From contig CAIMFT010000011.1 of the NCBI GenBank assembly GCA_903840385.1, positions 1 through 32,575 on the forward strand: a DNA stretch of 32,575 nt. The letters are read 5' to 3'. The translations under genes were made by a program, and so were the position numbers. This document shows positions 7,950-15,561 of the stretch, in pieces. The stretch comes from an uncultured Holophagaceae bacterium. Lineage in GTDB: Bacteria; Acidobacteriota; Holophagae; Holophagales; Holophagaceae. Each line of letters begins with the position of its first letter. The first letter of the stretch is position 1. The notes beneath the pieces are model-generated. The model was not told where the DNA came from, did no database searches, and saw only the letters and a list, made by a program, of their open reading frames with translations.

Positions 7950-8366
7950 GTGTTCGACGATCCCCAGTCCCCGGACTGGACACCCCTGCTCGAGGCCGCC
8001 TGGCGCGCCCGGGACCATGCCCATGCACCCTACAGCCACTTCCAGGTGGGCGCCGCCCTCCTGACGACGACCGGCGAGATCTTTGCCGGGTGCAACGTCG
8101 AGAATGCCGCCTATCCCGTCACCCTCTGCGCCGAGCGGGGCGCCCTCAGCGCCGCAGTGGCAGCAGGCCTGGCCCCGGGCGGTCTGGTGGCCGCTGTGGT
8201 GGTGACCGACGTGGCCGAGCTCACCCCGCCCTGCGGAGCCTGCCGCCAGGCCCTGGTGGAGTTCGCCGGGACCCTGCCGGTCCTGCTGGCCAACCGCGGG
8301 ACCCGGACCCTGCACCGGCTGGAGGAGCTACTCCCGCACAGCTTCACCGGCGGGCACTTCCGGTAG
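7950..8366 (+). CDS. cdd: Cytidine deaminase
   Basis: Deaminates cytidine and deoxycytidine to uridine and deoxyuridine in pyrimidine salvage. The 138 residues are the size of the homotetrameric class. The zinc and catalytic residues are evident: CNVENAAY, then CAERGA (Cys ligand and the proton-shuttling Glu) and PCGACRQ (the two further Cys ligands). APYSHFQVGAAL is the conserved substrate-side segment. Translation starts at a GTG with a strong GGAGG site. It follows the DUF58 gene by 21 bases; the TPR gene follows after 59 bases. The identification is secure. Confidence 0.95.
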   Translation: MFDDPQSPDWTPLLEAAWRARDHAHAPYSHFQVGAALLTTTGEIFAGCNVENAAYPVTLCAERGALSAAVAAGLAPGGLVAAVVVTDVAELTPPCGACRQALVEFAGTLPVLLANRGTRTLHRLEELLPHSFTGGHFR

Positions 8367-8425
8367 CCAGACGCCCAGGCCCCGCCTACACTTGTGAACC
8401 CCCGCCAGACACCCGAGGCTGCCGA

Positions 8426-11209
8426 ATGGCCATTGATCGCGTCAGAGTGAAAAAAGAGGCCGACCGGCTTCTGACGGCGGGCAGGATCGAGCGAGCCATC
8501 GAGGAGTTCCAGAAGCTCGTCGAGGACAGCCCCCGGGACTTCAACACCCTGAACCAGGTGGGCGACCTCTGTGTCCAGGTGGGTCGGGTGAAGGAGGGGG
8601 TCGAGATCCACAAGCGGCTGGCCTCCGCCTACGAGCGGGACGGCTTCCATGCCCGGGCCGCCGCCATCTTCCAGAAAGTGGTGCGGAACGCCCCGGAGGA
8701 CCTGGATGCAGCCCAGCGCCTGGCGGACCTCTACCGCCAGATGAACCGCCCGGCCGATGCGGTCCGGGTGCATCTGCAGGTGGCCGAGCACTTCCAGAAG
8801 AAGGGCCTCATCAAGCGGGCCCTGGAGGAGTTCAACAAGGTCGTCGACCTGGACCCCAAGAACCTGAAGATGAAGGTGCGCCTGGCGGACCTCTACAACA
8901 AGGAGGGTCTCAAGGACCGTGCCGCCGGGATCTACCTGGAGGTAGCCGAGTCCCTGGCCATGGAGCAGATGCCCCTGGAGGCCGGCCAGATCCTGGACCG
9001 GGCCAAGGCGATGATCTCCACCCCCCAGGTCTTTCTCACCCAGAGCCGCCTGGGGGTGATCCAAGGCGACTATGGGGCGGCGGCTCTGCACCTGCGGGAA
9101 GGCCTGGAAGCCAACCCCCGGGACCCGGAGCTGCTGGAGGCCCTGGCGGAGATCGAGCTGCGGAGCGGCCATCCCGAGCGGGCCTTGGAGGCCCTGGCCC
9201 AGGTGGCGCAGCTGCCCGAGAAGTCCCTGCCCCTGTGCGAGAAGGCCCTGCGCAACCTGGCGCAGGCTGATCGGGCCGAGGAAGGCCTGCGGCTCTTCGC
9301 TCCCATCGCTCGGGAGCTGGCGCGCCGCGGTGGCGGGGACACTGTCGCCAACTGCCTGCGGTCGGCCTTGAAGGATGCCCTGGGAACCGAGGCCTTTATC
9401 CTCCTGGCGGAGCTGGCCCACCAGAGTGGCAACCGGATGGAGCAGGTGAATGCCCTCCAGAACGCCTTCGGGCTGGCCGCCCAGGAAGGGGATGCCGCCC
9501 TGACCGACCGCCTGGCCACTCAGCTGCAGGGCATGGGGGTGGTCCCGAACGCCGGCATTGCGGCGCCCCGTCCTGTGGGTGGCGTCCCCAGCTTTGACCG
9601 GGTGGGCGCACCCGACATCATCCGCCACGGCGTGGGCACCGAGGTGGATCCCCTGCGGCGCATGCGGATCGAGCAGATCTCCCGCGAGGCAGAAGCCCTC
9701 ATGCGGGGTGGCAGTCCCGAGCGGGCGGTAGAGACCTATCGGCGGGCCCTGGAGCTGGACCCGGAGGACCTCACCATCATCGAGGCCATCGCCTCCGTGC
9801 ACCGCTTCACGGGCCGCCTCACGCAGGTGCAGATGCAGTACGTGCAGAGCGCCCAGGCCCTCGCCCAGGCGGGCAAGAAGCTGGAGGCTTCCCACCTGCT
9901 GGACCAGGCGGACGTGCTGTTCCCGGGCTCGACCCGCATCCACCGCCGGACCCTCGGCCTGCCGGAAGCTGGCGTGCCACCCCCGGCCTTCGGGGCCATG
10001 GTTCCAAAGGGCGAGGGCGACCCCTTCCACCAGTCGGCCCCATCCCCGGACCTGGCACCTCTGGACCCCATTGCCCTGGGTGTCGGACTCCCCCTGCTGC
10101 CGGATCCTGGCGTGGAGGTGGATGCGGACATCCCGGACCTCTTCGCGCTGCCACCGGAGTCCCTGGACTGGCTGGAGCCGGTGCCCCAGGAGCCGCCCTC
10201 GGATGGGGTCCTGCCCCCATCCCTGCTCACCGCCCCCCTGCCACCGATGCCCACCCAGCTCCTGGCGCCGGAGACCATCGACGCGATAAACGCCCTGCCG
10301 GAGCAGGAGCGTGTCTTCGAGCTGGCGCCCGAGCCCGAGCCGCTGCCTGCCCTTGAGCTGGCGCCCGAGCCCGAGATGCTGCCTGCCCTTGAGCCCGAGC
10401 CGGTGCCCGCCCTTGAGCTGGAGCCTGCCCCCACCCTGGACCCCCCGGTTGCCGAGCTGGCTCCGGAGGCTCCGCCCCCGACCCTGGTCACCCCGCCCGA
10501 GGTGGAGAGCCTCCTGGGGGACATCGACTTCCAGCTGGACTATGGGAGCCCGGAAGAGGCCAAGCTGGAGATCGAGGCGGCGCTCAAGCAGTTCCCTGGC
10601 CAGCCGGAGCTGGCAGCTCGCCTGGAGCGGGCGCAAGCCGCCCTGGACAAGCTGGGCCACCAGGTCCGGGAGGAAGCCCTCCAGGAAGCGGACTTCGCCA
10701 ACTCCTTCTTTGACCTCACCGACGTGCTGGGCACCGCCCTCCTGGACGCTGGCGAGGGCGAGGAGATGCACGACGCCACCCATGTGGTGGAGAAGATCCA
10801 GACCGTGGACGAGCTCTTCAGCGCCTTCCGGGAAGGTGTGGAGAAGCAGGTCCAGGGCGACGACTACGACACCCACTACAACCTGGGCATCGCCTACAAG
10901 GAGATGATGCTCATCGACCCCGCCATCGAGGAGTTCCGGGTGGCCATGGGGGACCCGGAGCGCACCCTGGAGTGCTGCTCCATGCTCAGCATCTGCGAGC
11001 AGGCCCGGGGCGACCTGGACGCAGCCGTGGCCTGGCTCCGTCAGGGCATCGAGGCGCCGGGCTTCCCGCCGGAAGACAGCGTCGGCCTGCGCTATGACCT
11101 GGCCGAGATCTACCTCCAGCAGGGCCAGGCCGACCTGGCGACGGAAGCCTTCCAGAGCGTCCACGCCCTCGACCCCGACTACCGCGACGTCGCCGCCCGC
11201 CTGGCCTAG
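8426..11209 (+). CDS. Large cytoplasmic TPR-repeat protein
   Basis: A 927-residue protein with no signal peptide or membrane segment, so probably cytoplasmic. Residues 1 to about 400 are tetratricopeptide-type helical repeats (for example MAIDRVRVKKEADRLLTAGR, then RALEEFNKVVDLDPKN and RALEALAQVAQLPEK). A second block lies near 410-515. Residues about 515-700 are low-complexity, rich in Pro, Glu, Leu and Ala, with repeats of the type ELAPEPEPLPAL. The C-terminal 120 residues contain further TPRs (HYNLGIAYKEMMLIDPAIEEF). The ATG at 8426 has GAGG 8 bases upstream; the frame continues upstream into cdd but lacks family similarity there. I recall long TPR proteins with a similar N-terminus in Deltaproteobacteria. 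It probably serves as a scaffold; partners are unknown. Confidence 0.8.
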   Translation: MAIDRVRVKKEADRLLTAGRIERAIEEFQKLVEDSPRDFNTLNQVGDLCVQVGRVKEGVEIHKRLASAYERDGFHARAAAIFQKVVRNAPEDLDAAQRLADLYRQMNRPADAVRVHLQVAEHFQKKGLIKRALEEFNKVVDLDPKNLKMKVRLADLYNKEGLKDRAAGIYLEVAESLAMEQMPLEAGQILDRAKAMISTPQVFLTQSRLGVIQGDYGAAALHLREGLEANPRDPELLEALAEIELRSGHPERALEALAQVAQLPEKSLPLCEKALRNLAQADRAEEGLRLFAPIARELARRGGGDTVANCLRSALKDALGTEAFILLAELAHQSGNRMEQVNALQNAFGLAAQEGDAALTDRLATQLQGMGVVPNAGIAAPRPVGGVPSFDRVGAPDIIRHGVGTEVDPLRRMRIEQISREAEALMRGGSPERAVETYRRALELDPEDLTIIEAIASVHRFTGRLTQVQMQYVQSAQALAQAGKKLEASHLLDQADVLFPGSTRIHRRTLGLPEAGVPPPAFGAMVPKGEGDPFHQSAPSPDLAPLDPIALGVGLPLLPDPGVEVDADIPDLFALPPESLDWLEPVPQEPPSDGVLPPSLLTAPLPPMPTQLLAPETIDAINALPEQERVFELAPEPEPLPALELAPEPEMLPALEPEPVPALELEPAPTLDPPVAELAPEAPPPTLVTPPEVESLLGDIDFQLDYGSPEEAKLEIEAALKQFPGQPELAARLERAQAALDKLGHQVREEALQEADFANSFFDLTDVLGTALLDAGEGEEMHDATHVVEKIQTVDELFSAFREGVEKQVQGDDYDTHYNLGIAYKEMMLIDPAIEEFRVAMGDPERTLECCSMLSICEQARGDLDAAVAWLRQGIEAPGFPPEDSVGLRYDLAEIYLQQGQADLATEAFQSVHALDPDYRDVAARLA

Positions 11210-11250
11210 CGCCGCCCCGGGTCAGGTGAACGGGCAAGCAGGATTAAGGT

Positions 11251-11370
11251 AAAACGCTTCACCGCCAAGGCGCCAAGAACGCCAAGAAATGCATGGCCCC
11301 GCGGGCGGACCCGTGCGGGTTGTGACGACACGGCTTGGCGTCCTTGGCGTCTTGGCGGTGATCACTTTTT
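11251..11370. repeat. Long inverted-repeat element built of ~9-base units; probable bidirectional terminator (element 3)
   Basis: Between the converging TPR and fmt genes. The left arm (11259-11286) and right arm (11334-11361) are 28-base inverted repeats with two mismatches. Each arm holds three GCCAAG units at spacings of 8 and 9 bases, counted from the outside. The 47-base interior can form a small hairpin (ACCC-GTGC-GGGT at about 11310-11321). An A-run flanks the left arm (11251-11254) and a T-run the right (11366-11370), so the palindrome continues imperfectly, and a transcript from either side would end in a stem followed by U residues. It shares its unit period and leading ACC with elements 1 and 2. 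Confidence 0.75.
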
Positions 11371-11390
11371 CTAATTAATGAAGAGCCCCA

Positions 11391-12311
11391 TTACCCCACG
11401 CTGCGGGCGCCGCTGGGTCCCCAGGGTTGGAGGGCCTGCAGGGCGGGCTGGATGGGCTTGCTGGCCCGCTGCAGGTGGGTGAGCTCCAGGGCCCCCTCCC
11501 CGGTGGTGAGCCAGGCGCCCTCTTTGCCCCAGATGAGCTGGCCGGGGTCGCGGTAGCAGGCCCGCAGGGCGCCCACACCGCAGACCTTGAGGGCCTGGCC
11601 CTCCAGCTGCAGCTCGGTGCCAGGCCAGGGCCAGAGGGCTCGCACCTGACGGTGGAGGTCCGCCGCTGGGCGCTGCCAGTCCAGGTGGCCCATCTCCCGG
11701 CTCAGCTTGGGGGCGAGGGTGGCCAGGGCATGGTCCTGCTCCAGGGGGCGGGCGGTGCCGCTCAGCAGCAGGGGCAGCTGATCCAGCAGGAGGTCGGCGG
11801 CGTCCACGGCCAGGGCGGCCAGCAGACCCTCGGCGGTGTCTCCGTGGCCAATGCCCCGGCGGCACTGCGCCTGCACCGGGCCTTCATCCAGGCCCGGCGT
11901 GAGGCGCATCAGGCTCACGCCCGTCTCCTCGTCACCGGCCAGCAGCGCATGGTTCACCGGGGCCGCCCCCCGCCAGCGAGGCAGCAGGGAGAAGTGCAGG
12001 TTCCACACGCCCCCGGGGCAGGAGTCCAGCATCCAGGAGGGGAGGATGTGCCCATAGGCCACCACGATGGCCAGGTCGATGGCGAGGGACTCCCAGAGCT
12101 CCCGGGTCTCCGGGAGGCGCCACCGCAGGGGCTGATGCACCGGCAGGCCGAGCTCCAGGGCCGCCCCCTTCACCGGCGGGGCCTCCAGGTGGCGGCCCCG
12201 GCCCGCCGGGCGGTCCGGATTGCAGAAGACCACCTGGATGCCCTCGGTGGCCAGGGCCCGGAGGGCCGGGACCGCCACCTGGGGGGTGCCGAGGAACGCA
12301 ATGCGGGACAT
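11391..12311 (-). CDS. fmt: Methionyl-tRNA formyltransferase
   Basis: Formylates Met-tRNA-fMet with 10-formyltetrahydrofolate before initiation. The 306 residues begin MSRIAFLGTPQVAVPALRAL, the family N-terminus. The catalytic region NLHFSLLPRWRGAAPVNHAL contains the conserved Asn and His, and GLDEGPV provides the conserved Asp. A C-terminal OB-fold-like domain follows (about residues 205-306). It starts 10 bases after the def stop, and def-fmt pairing is the usual order for these functionally linked enzymes, one adding the formyl group and the other removing it. The identification is secure. Confidence 0.96.
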   Translation of the reverse strand: MSRIAFLGTPQVAVPALRALATEGIQVVFCNPDRPAGRGRHLEAPPVKGAALELGLPVHQPLRWRLPETRELWESLAIDLAIVVAYGHILPSWMLDSCPGGVWNLHFSLLPRWRGAAPVNHALLAGDEETGVSLMRLTPGLDEGPVQAQCRRGIGHGDTAEGLLAALAVDAADLLLDQLPLLLSGTARPLEQDHALATLAPKLSREMGHLDWQRPAADLHRQVRALWPWPGTELQLEGQALKVCGVGALRACYRDPGQLIWGKEGAWLTTGEGALELTHLQRASKPIQPALQALQPWGPSGARSVG

Positions 12312-12321
12312 GGCGTGGCTC

Positions 12322-12825
12322 CTAGCCTCGGGACTGTTTCTGGTACTTCCTCTGGAGGTACTGGCGCTTCACGGGACCAAAGTACTCGACGAAGAGGCGG
12401 CCCCGGAGGTGGTCGATCTCGTGGCAGAAGGCGCGGGCCAGCAGGTCCTCCCCGGTCAGCTCGTGCCAGGAGCCGTCCCGCGCCCGATTGCGGACGGTCA
12501 CCTTCTGGGGGCGGTCCAGCACCTCCCGGACCCCGGGGATGGACAGGCAGCCCTCGGGGCCGGTCTGGAGGCCCTCCTCGGCGATGATCTCCGGGTTGAT
12601 GAGGATGATGCGCTGGTTGAGGTCCTCCCCACAGGAGCAGTCGATGACCGCCAGGTTCAGGTTCACGCCCACCTGGGGTGCGGCAAGGCCCACGCCCTCC
12701 TCATACAGGGAGGTCTCCAGCATATCTGCCACCAGCTGCTCCAGCTCGGGGGTCCACTCCCCCACATCCTCGCTGTTCTTCTTGAGGCGGGGATCCCCCC
12801 AGGTAAGCACGGGCAAGACGCTCAT
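12322..12825 (-). CDS. def: Peptide deformylase
   Basis: Metalloenzyme that removes the formyl group from nascent N-terminal methionine. All three signature motifs are present in 167 residues: GVGLAAPQVG (motif 1), EGCLSIPG (motif 2, metal-ligand Cys) and HEIDHLRG (motif 3, HExxH with both His ligands and the catalytic Glu). Upstream of fmt by 10 bases, so an operon is likely. It diverges from the PpiD-like gene across a 77-base spacer that must hold both promoters; the start at 12825 gives the expected family N-terminus VLPVLTWGDPRLKK. Confidence 0.96.
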   Translation of the reverse strand: MSVLPVLTWGDPRLKKNSEDVGEWTPELEQLVADMLETSLYEEGVGLAAPQVGVNLNLAVIDCSCGEDLNQRIILINPEIIAEEGLQTGPEGCLSIPGVREVLDRPQKVTVRNRARDGSWHELTGEDLLARAFCHEIDHLRGRLFVEYFGPVKRQYLQRKYQKQSRG

Positions 12826-12902
12826 TCCACCTCTCCAGCATTCCAGTGTAAACCAAGGAGCCTCGTGCGGTAATCTATGAGGTCCGTCTTCCGGAGCACC
12901 GC

Positions 12903-14807
12903 ATGCTGCGATCTTTCCGCCAAGTCTTCAAATCCAACCGTACGCCCATGGCGGCGGTGATGATGGTTGTCCTGTTGGGCCTGGTGGCCTACCTGGCTCC
13001 CAGCGGCGGGGGCGTGAGCTCCGACACCGTGGTGGCGCGGGTCTACGGCCGCGAAGTCCTCATGCGGGAGCTGGCTGACCACATGCAGGAGCTCTTCCAG
13101 CGCTATGGGAAGCAGGCCAGCCCCGAGACCCTGAAGCCCTACATCCAGTCCCAGGCCCTGCGGGATCTGGTGAACCAGCGCCTCATGGAGGAGCTGGCCG
13201 AGCGGCACCACGTGGTGGTGACTGACGAGGAGGTCGGTGCCCGGCTCCGCGCCTTCCTGCGCCAGTACCCCATGCTCCTGGACCCCAAGGGCAACCTCAA
13301 GACCACCGCCGAGCTGAAGGTCATCTTCCAGGAGACGGGCTTCAACCCGACCGTCCAGGAGCGCAGCATTCGCGAGGAGCTGCTCCGCACCAAGCTGGTC
13401 CAGCAGGCCGCCCTCCAGGTGCCCATTGACGAAGCCTGGCTGACCGTTGAGAACCGCCTGAAGAACGAGAAGATCGGCTTCCAGCAGGCCACCCTGGCGG
13501 TGACCCCCGCCGCCGTGGCCGACCCCGGCGATGCCGTCCTGGAGCCCTTCCACAAGGCCGGTGGCGAGCGCTTCCTGCAGCCGCCCCGCCGCGTGATCCA
13601 GTACGTGGCCGTGGACCGGGCCGCCTTTGGCAAGGACCTTCAGGCCGACGAGGCTGCCGTGAAGGCCGCCTACGAAGCCCGCAAGGCCGACTACACCGAG
13701 TTCAAGGCCCGCCACATCCTCTTCAAGGCGGAGGGTGACGCCCAGGCCGCCGAGGCCACCAGCAAGGCCAAGCTGGTCCGCGAGCGTCTGGTCAAGGGCC
13801 AGGACTTCGGCAAGGCCGCCGAAGAGCTCAGCGAAGACCCCAGCGCCAAGGGCAACGGCGGCGACCTCGGCTGGTTTGCCCCGGCCCGCATGGTGAAGCA
13901 GTTCTCCGACGCCACCGCCGCCCTCAAGAACGGCGAGATCAGCCAGCCCATCCGCACCCCCTTCGGCATCCATCTCATCAAGCTCGAGGGTCGCCGGGAG
14001 CGCACCTACCAGGACGTGAAAGACCAGCTGGCCAAGGAGATCACGGACACCCGCTTCCGCAGCCGTGCCCAGGAGCGCCTGGAGCAGATCGGCAAGCGGG
14101 CCAACGGGGGCGACCTCGCTGCCGCCGCCACCAACCTCGGCAGCCCCGCCCAGCTCAGCCAGCCCTTCGCCAACGAGCCCTCCGCCCAGTCCGAGGGCCT
14201 GCCGGAGCTGTCCCAGCTGGTGAGCGAAGCCTTCCGCCTCAAGGTGGGCGAGGTCTCCAAGCCCCTCGCCATCGGCGAGCGCCACCTGCTCTTCCGCGTG
14301 CAGGAGCAGCTCCCCGAGGCCGTCCCGCCCTTTAAGGAAATCCGCACCAAGGTGCTGGCTGCCTACCGCCTGGAGGAGGCCCGCAAGCAGGCCCTCGGCA
14401 AGGCCCAGACTGCCCTGAAGACCGGTGGCCTCCAGGCCGTGGGTCCCGTCACGGACCAGGCTGCCGCACCCATCTCTGGGCTGCGCGACCTGGCCTCCCA
14501 CCCGGGCATCCGGAAGGCGCTGCTGGAGACCGCTGTGGGTCAGACCACGCCCTTCCAGTGGACCCAGGATGGCAAGCTGTGGGTGGCCCGCATCGCCTCC
14601 CGCGAGGCCGCACCGGCCCTGGCCTTCGAGACCCGCCGCACCCTCATCCAGGAAGTGCAGTCTGCCGAGGCGCAGAAGCTGCTCTCCGCCGAGCTGCAGT
14701 CCCTGGACCGCCAGGGGCGCCTACGCCCCGGTCTGAGCAGCTTCTGGGGCCACCTGAGTGGGGTCTACGTCAACAACAGCGCGGTGGATGTGCAGCTGGA
14801 CAACTAG
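12903..14807 (+). CDS. PpiD/SurA-like membrane-anchored peptidyl-prolyl isomerase
   Basis: Probable periplasmic foldase anchored by one N-terminal membrane segment (about residues 15-33, PMAAVMMVVLLGLVAYLAP) after a short basic leader, the PpiD architecture. Residues about 40-200 form a SurA_N-like helical chaperone region. A parvulin domain spans about 268-362 (ARHILFKAEG, then LSEDPSAKGNGGDLGWFAPARMV and TPFGIHLIKLEGR). A long C-terminal region includes a second, weaker parvulin-like stretch (LSQLVSEAFRLKVGEVSKPL). The length of 634 residues matches PpiD. It converges on the ABC ATPase gene, the two stop codons overlapping within CTAG. The role in outer-membrane protein folding is inferred from the family. 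Confidence 0.87.
   Translation: MLRSFRQVFKSNRTPMAAVMMVVLLGLVAYLAPSGGGVSSDTVVARVYGREVLMRELADHMQELFQRYGKQASPETLKPYIQSQALRDLVNQRLMEELAERHHVVVTDEEVGARLRAFLRQYPMLLDPKGNLKTTAELKVIFQETGFNPTVQERSIREELLRTKLVQQAALQVPIDEAWLTVENRLKNEKIGFQQATLAVTPAAVADPGDAVLEPFHKAGGERFLQPPRRVIQYVAVDRAAFGKDLQADEAAVKAAYEARKADYTEFKARHILFKAEGDAQAAEATSKAKLVRERLVKGQDFGKAAEELSEDPSAKGNGGDLGWFAPARMVKQFSDATAALKNGEISQPIRTPFGIHLIKLEGRRERTYQDVKDQLAKEITDTRFRSRAQERLEQIGKRANGGDLAAAATNLGSPAQLSQPFANEPSAQSEGLPELSQLVSEAFRLKVGEVSKPLAIGERHLLFRVQEQLPEAVPPFKEIRTKVLAAYRLEEARKQALGKAQTALKTGGLQAVGPVTDQAAAPISGLRDLASHPGIRKALLETAVGQTTPFQWTQDGKLWVARIASREAAPALAFETRRTLIQEVQSAEAQKLLSAELQSLDRQGRLRPGLSSFWGHLSGVYVNNSAVDVQLDN
14804..14807. other. Overlapping convergent stop codons in CTAG
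   Basis: The palindrome CTAG supplies the TAG stop of the PpiD-like gene on the plus strand and the TAG stop of the ABC ATPase on the minus strand, so the two genes overlap by 4 bases with no terminator between them. Confidence 0.9.
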
Positions 14808-15541
14808 GCCAGCGGCAGCCGGGGCGAGGCGTCCCAGAGGCGCCGCACCGCCGGAGGTCCGTCGGTGATCAGGGCCTGGAGGCGTCCCTGCGCCACGGTC
14901 CGCCCCCCCTCCAGCACCAGCAGGTGCTCACAGAGGTCCGCCACCGCTGGCAGGTCGTGAGTGGCCAGGAGCAGGGCCGTGCCCCGGGCCCGCTCCGCAG
15001 CCAGCAGGTCCCGCAGGGCGCCCGCCAGGGGCCCATCCAGGGCTGAGAAGGGCTCGTCCAGCACCAGCAGACGCGGCGCCAGCATGAGGGCCCGGCCCAG
15101 GCAGAGGCGCTGGGCCAGTCCGCCGGACCAGCCCTCCGGACGCCCGGTCAAGGCGGCCTCTGGGAAGTGCACCCGGGCTGCCATCTGGGCGGCGGCCTCG
15201 CGCCGGGTGGCCGGGGTGCCGCGGTCCCACACCGCCAGCGGCTCCTCCAGGAGCTCCCAGCCGGTCCGGTGGGGGGGCAGGCTGGCCCGGGCGTCCTGCA
15301 GGACCGCCTGGATGAGTGGTCGGCGGCTGCGGCGGGCCTGGTCCGGCAGAGGAGACCAGGCCTCGCCCTCCAGCAGGATGCGGCCCTCCGTGGGCGCGAC
15401 CAGGCCCAGCACCAGGTCCAGGAGCGTGGTCTTCCCGGTCCCACTGGTCCCGGCCACGGCCCAGGCCGCACCGGGGGCCAAGGCAAGGCTCACCTCGCGC
15501 AGGTCCCACCGCCCCGCCCTCTGGAGGCCGAGGCCTTCCAC
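14804..15541 (-). CDS. ABC transporter ATP-binding protein, OppF/DppF/NikE-like, orphan
   Basis: Nucleotide-binding subunit with a complete set of motifs: Walker A GTSGTGKTT, a Q-loop region LIQAVLQDARASLPPHRT (the spacing seen in oligopeptide and nickel importers), signature WSGGLAQRL, Walker B LLVLDEPFSALD and switch His in LLATHDLP. No permease or binding protein is in the window, so the partner is encoded elsewhere or lost. The start is unclear. The GTG at 15541 gives 245 residues, but the frame stays open upstream with a typical first strand (TNPPLLLVEGL). A CTG at 15565-15563 overlapping the serS stop as CTGA would give 253 residues. It is downstream of serS and probably cotranscribed. 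Confidence 0.85.
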   Translation of the reverse strand: MEGLGLQRAGRWDLREVSLALAPGAAWAVAGTSGTGKTTLLDLVLGLVAPTEGRILLEGEAWSPLPDQARRSRRPLIQAVLQDARASLPPHRTGWELLEEPLAVWDRGTPATRREAAAQMAARVHFPEAALTGRPEGWSGGLAQRLCLGRALMLAPRLLVLDEPFSALDGPLAGALRDLLAAERARGTALLLATHDLPAVADLCEHLLVLEGGRTVAQGRLQALITDGPPAVRRLWDASPRLPLA

Positions 15542-15561
15542 GAGGAGCAGAGGGGGGTTGG

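Noticed and set aside
8111..11164. A 1017-codon open frame on the minus strand
   Set aside because: Antisense to the TPR gene. Its product is His/Leu/Gln/Gly-rich with no domain, as expected from reading GC-rich codons on the other strand.
12822..14501. A 559-codon open frame on the minus strand
   Set aside because: Lies antisense to the PpiD-like gene, whose parvulin motifs are clear; the translation is Leu/Gly-rich low complexity.
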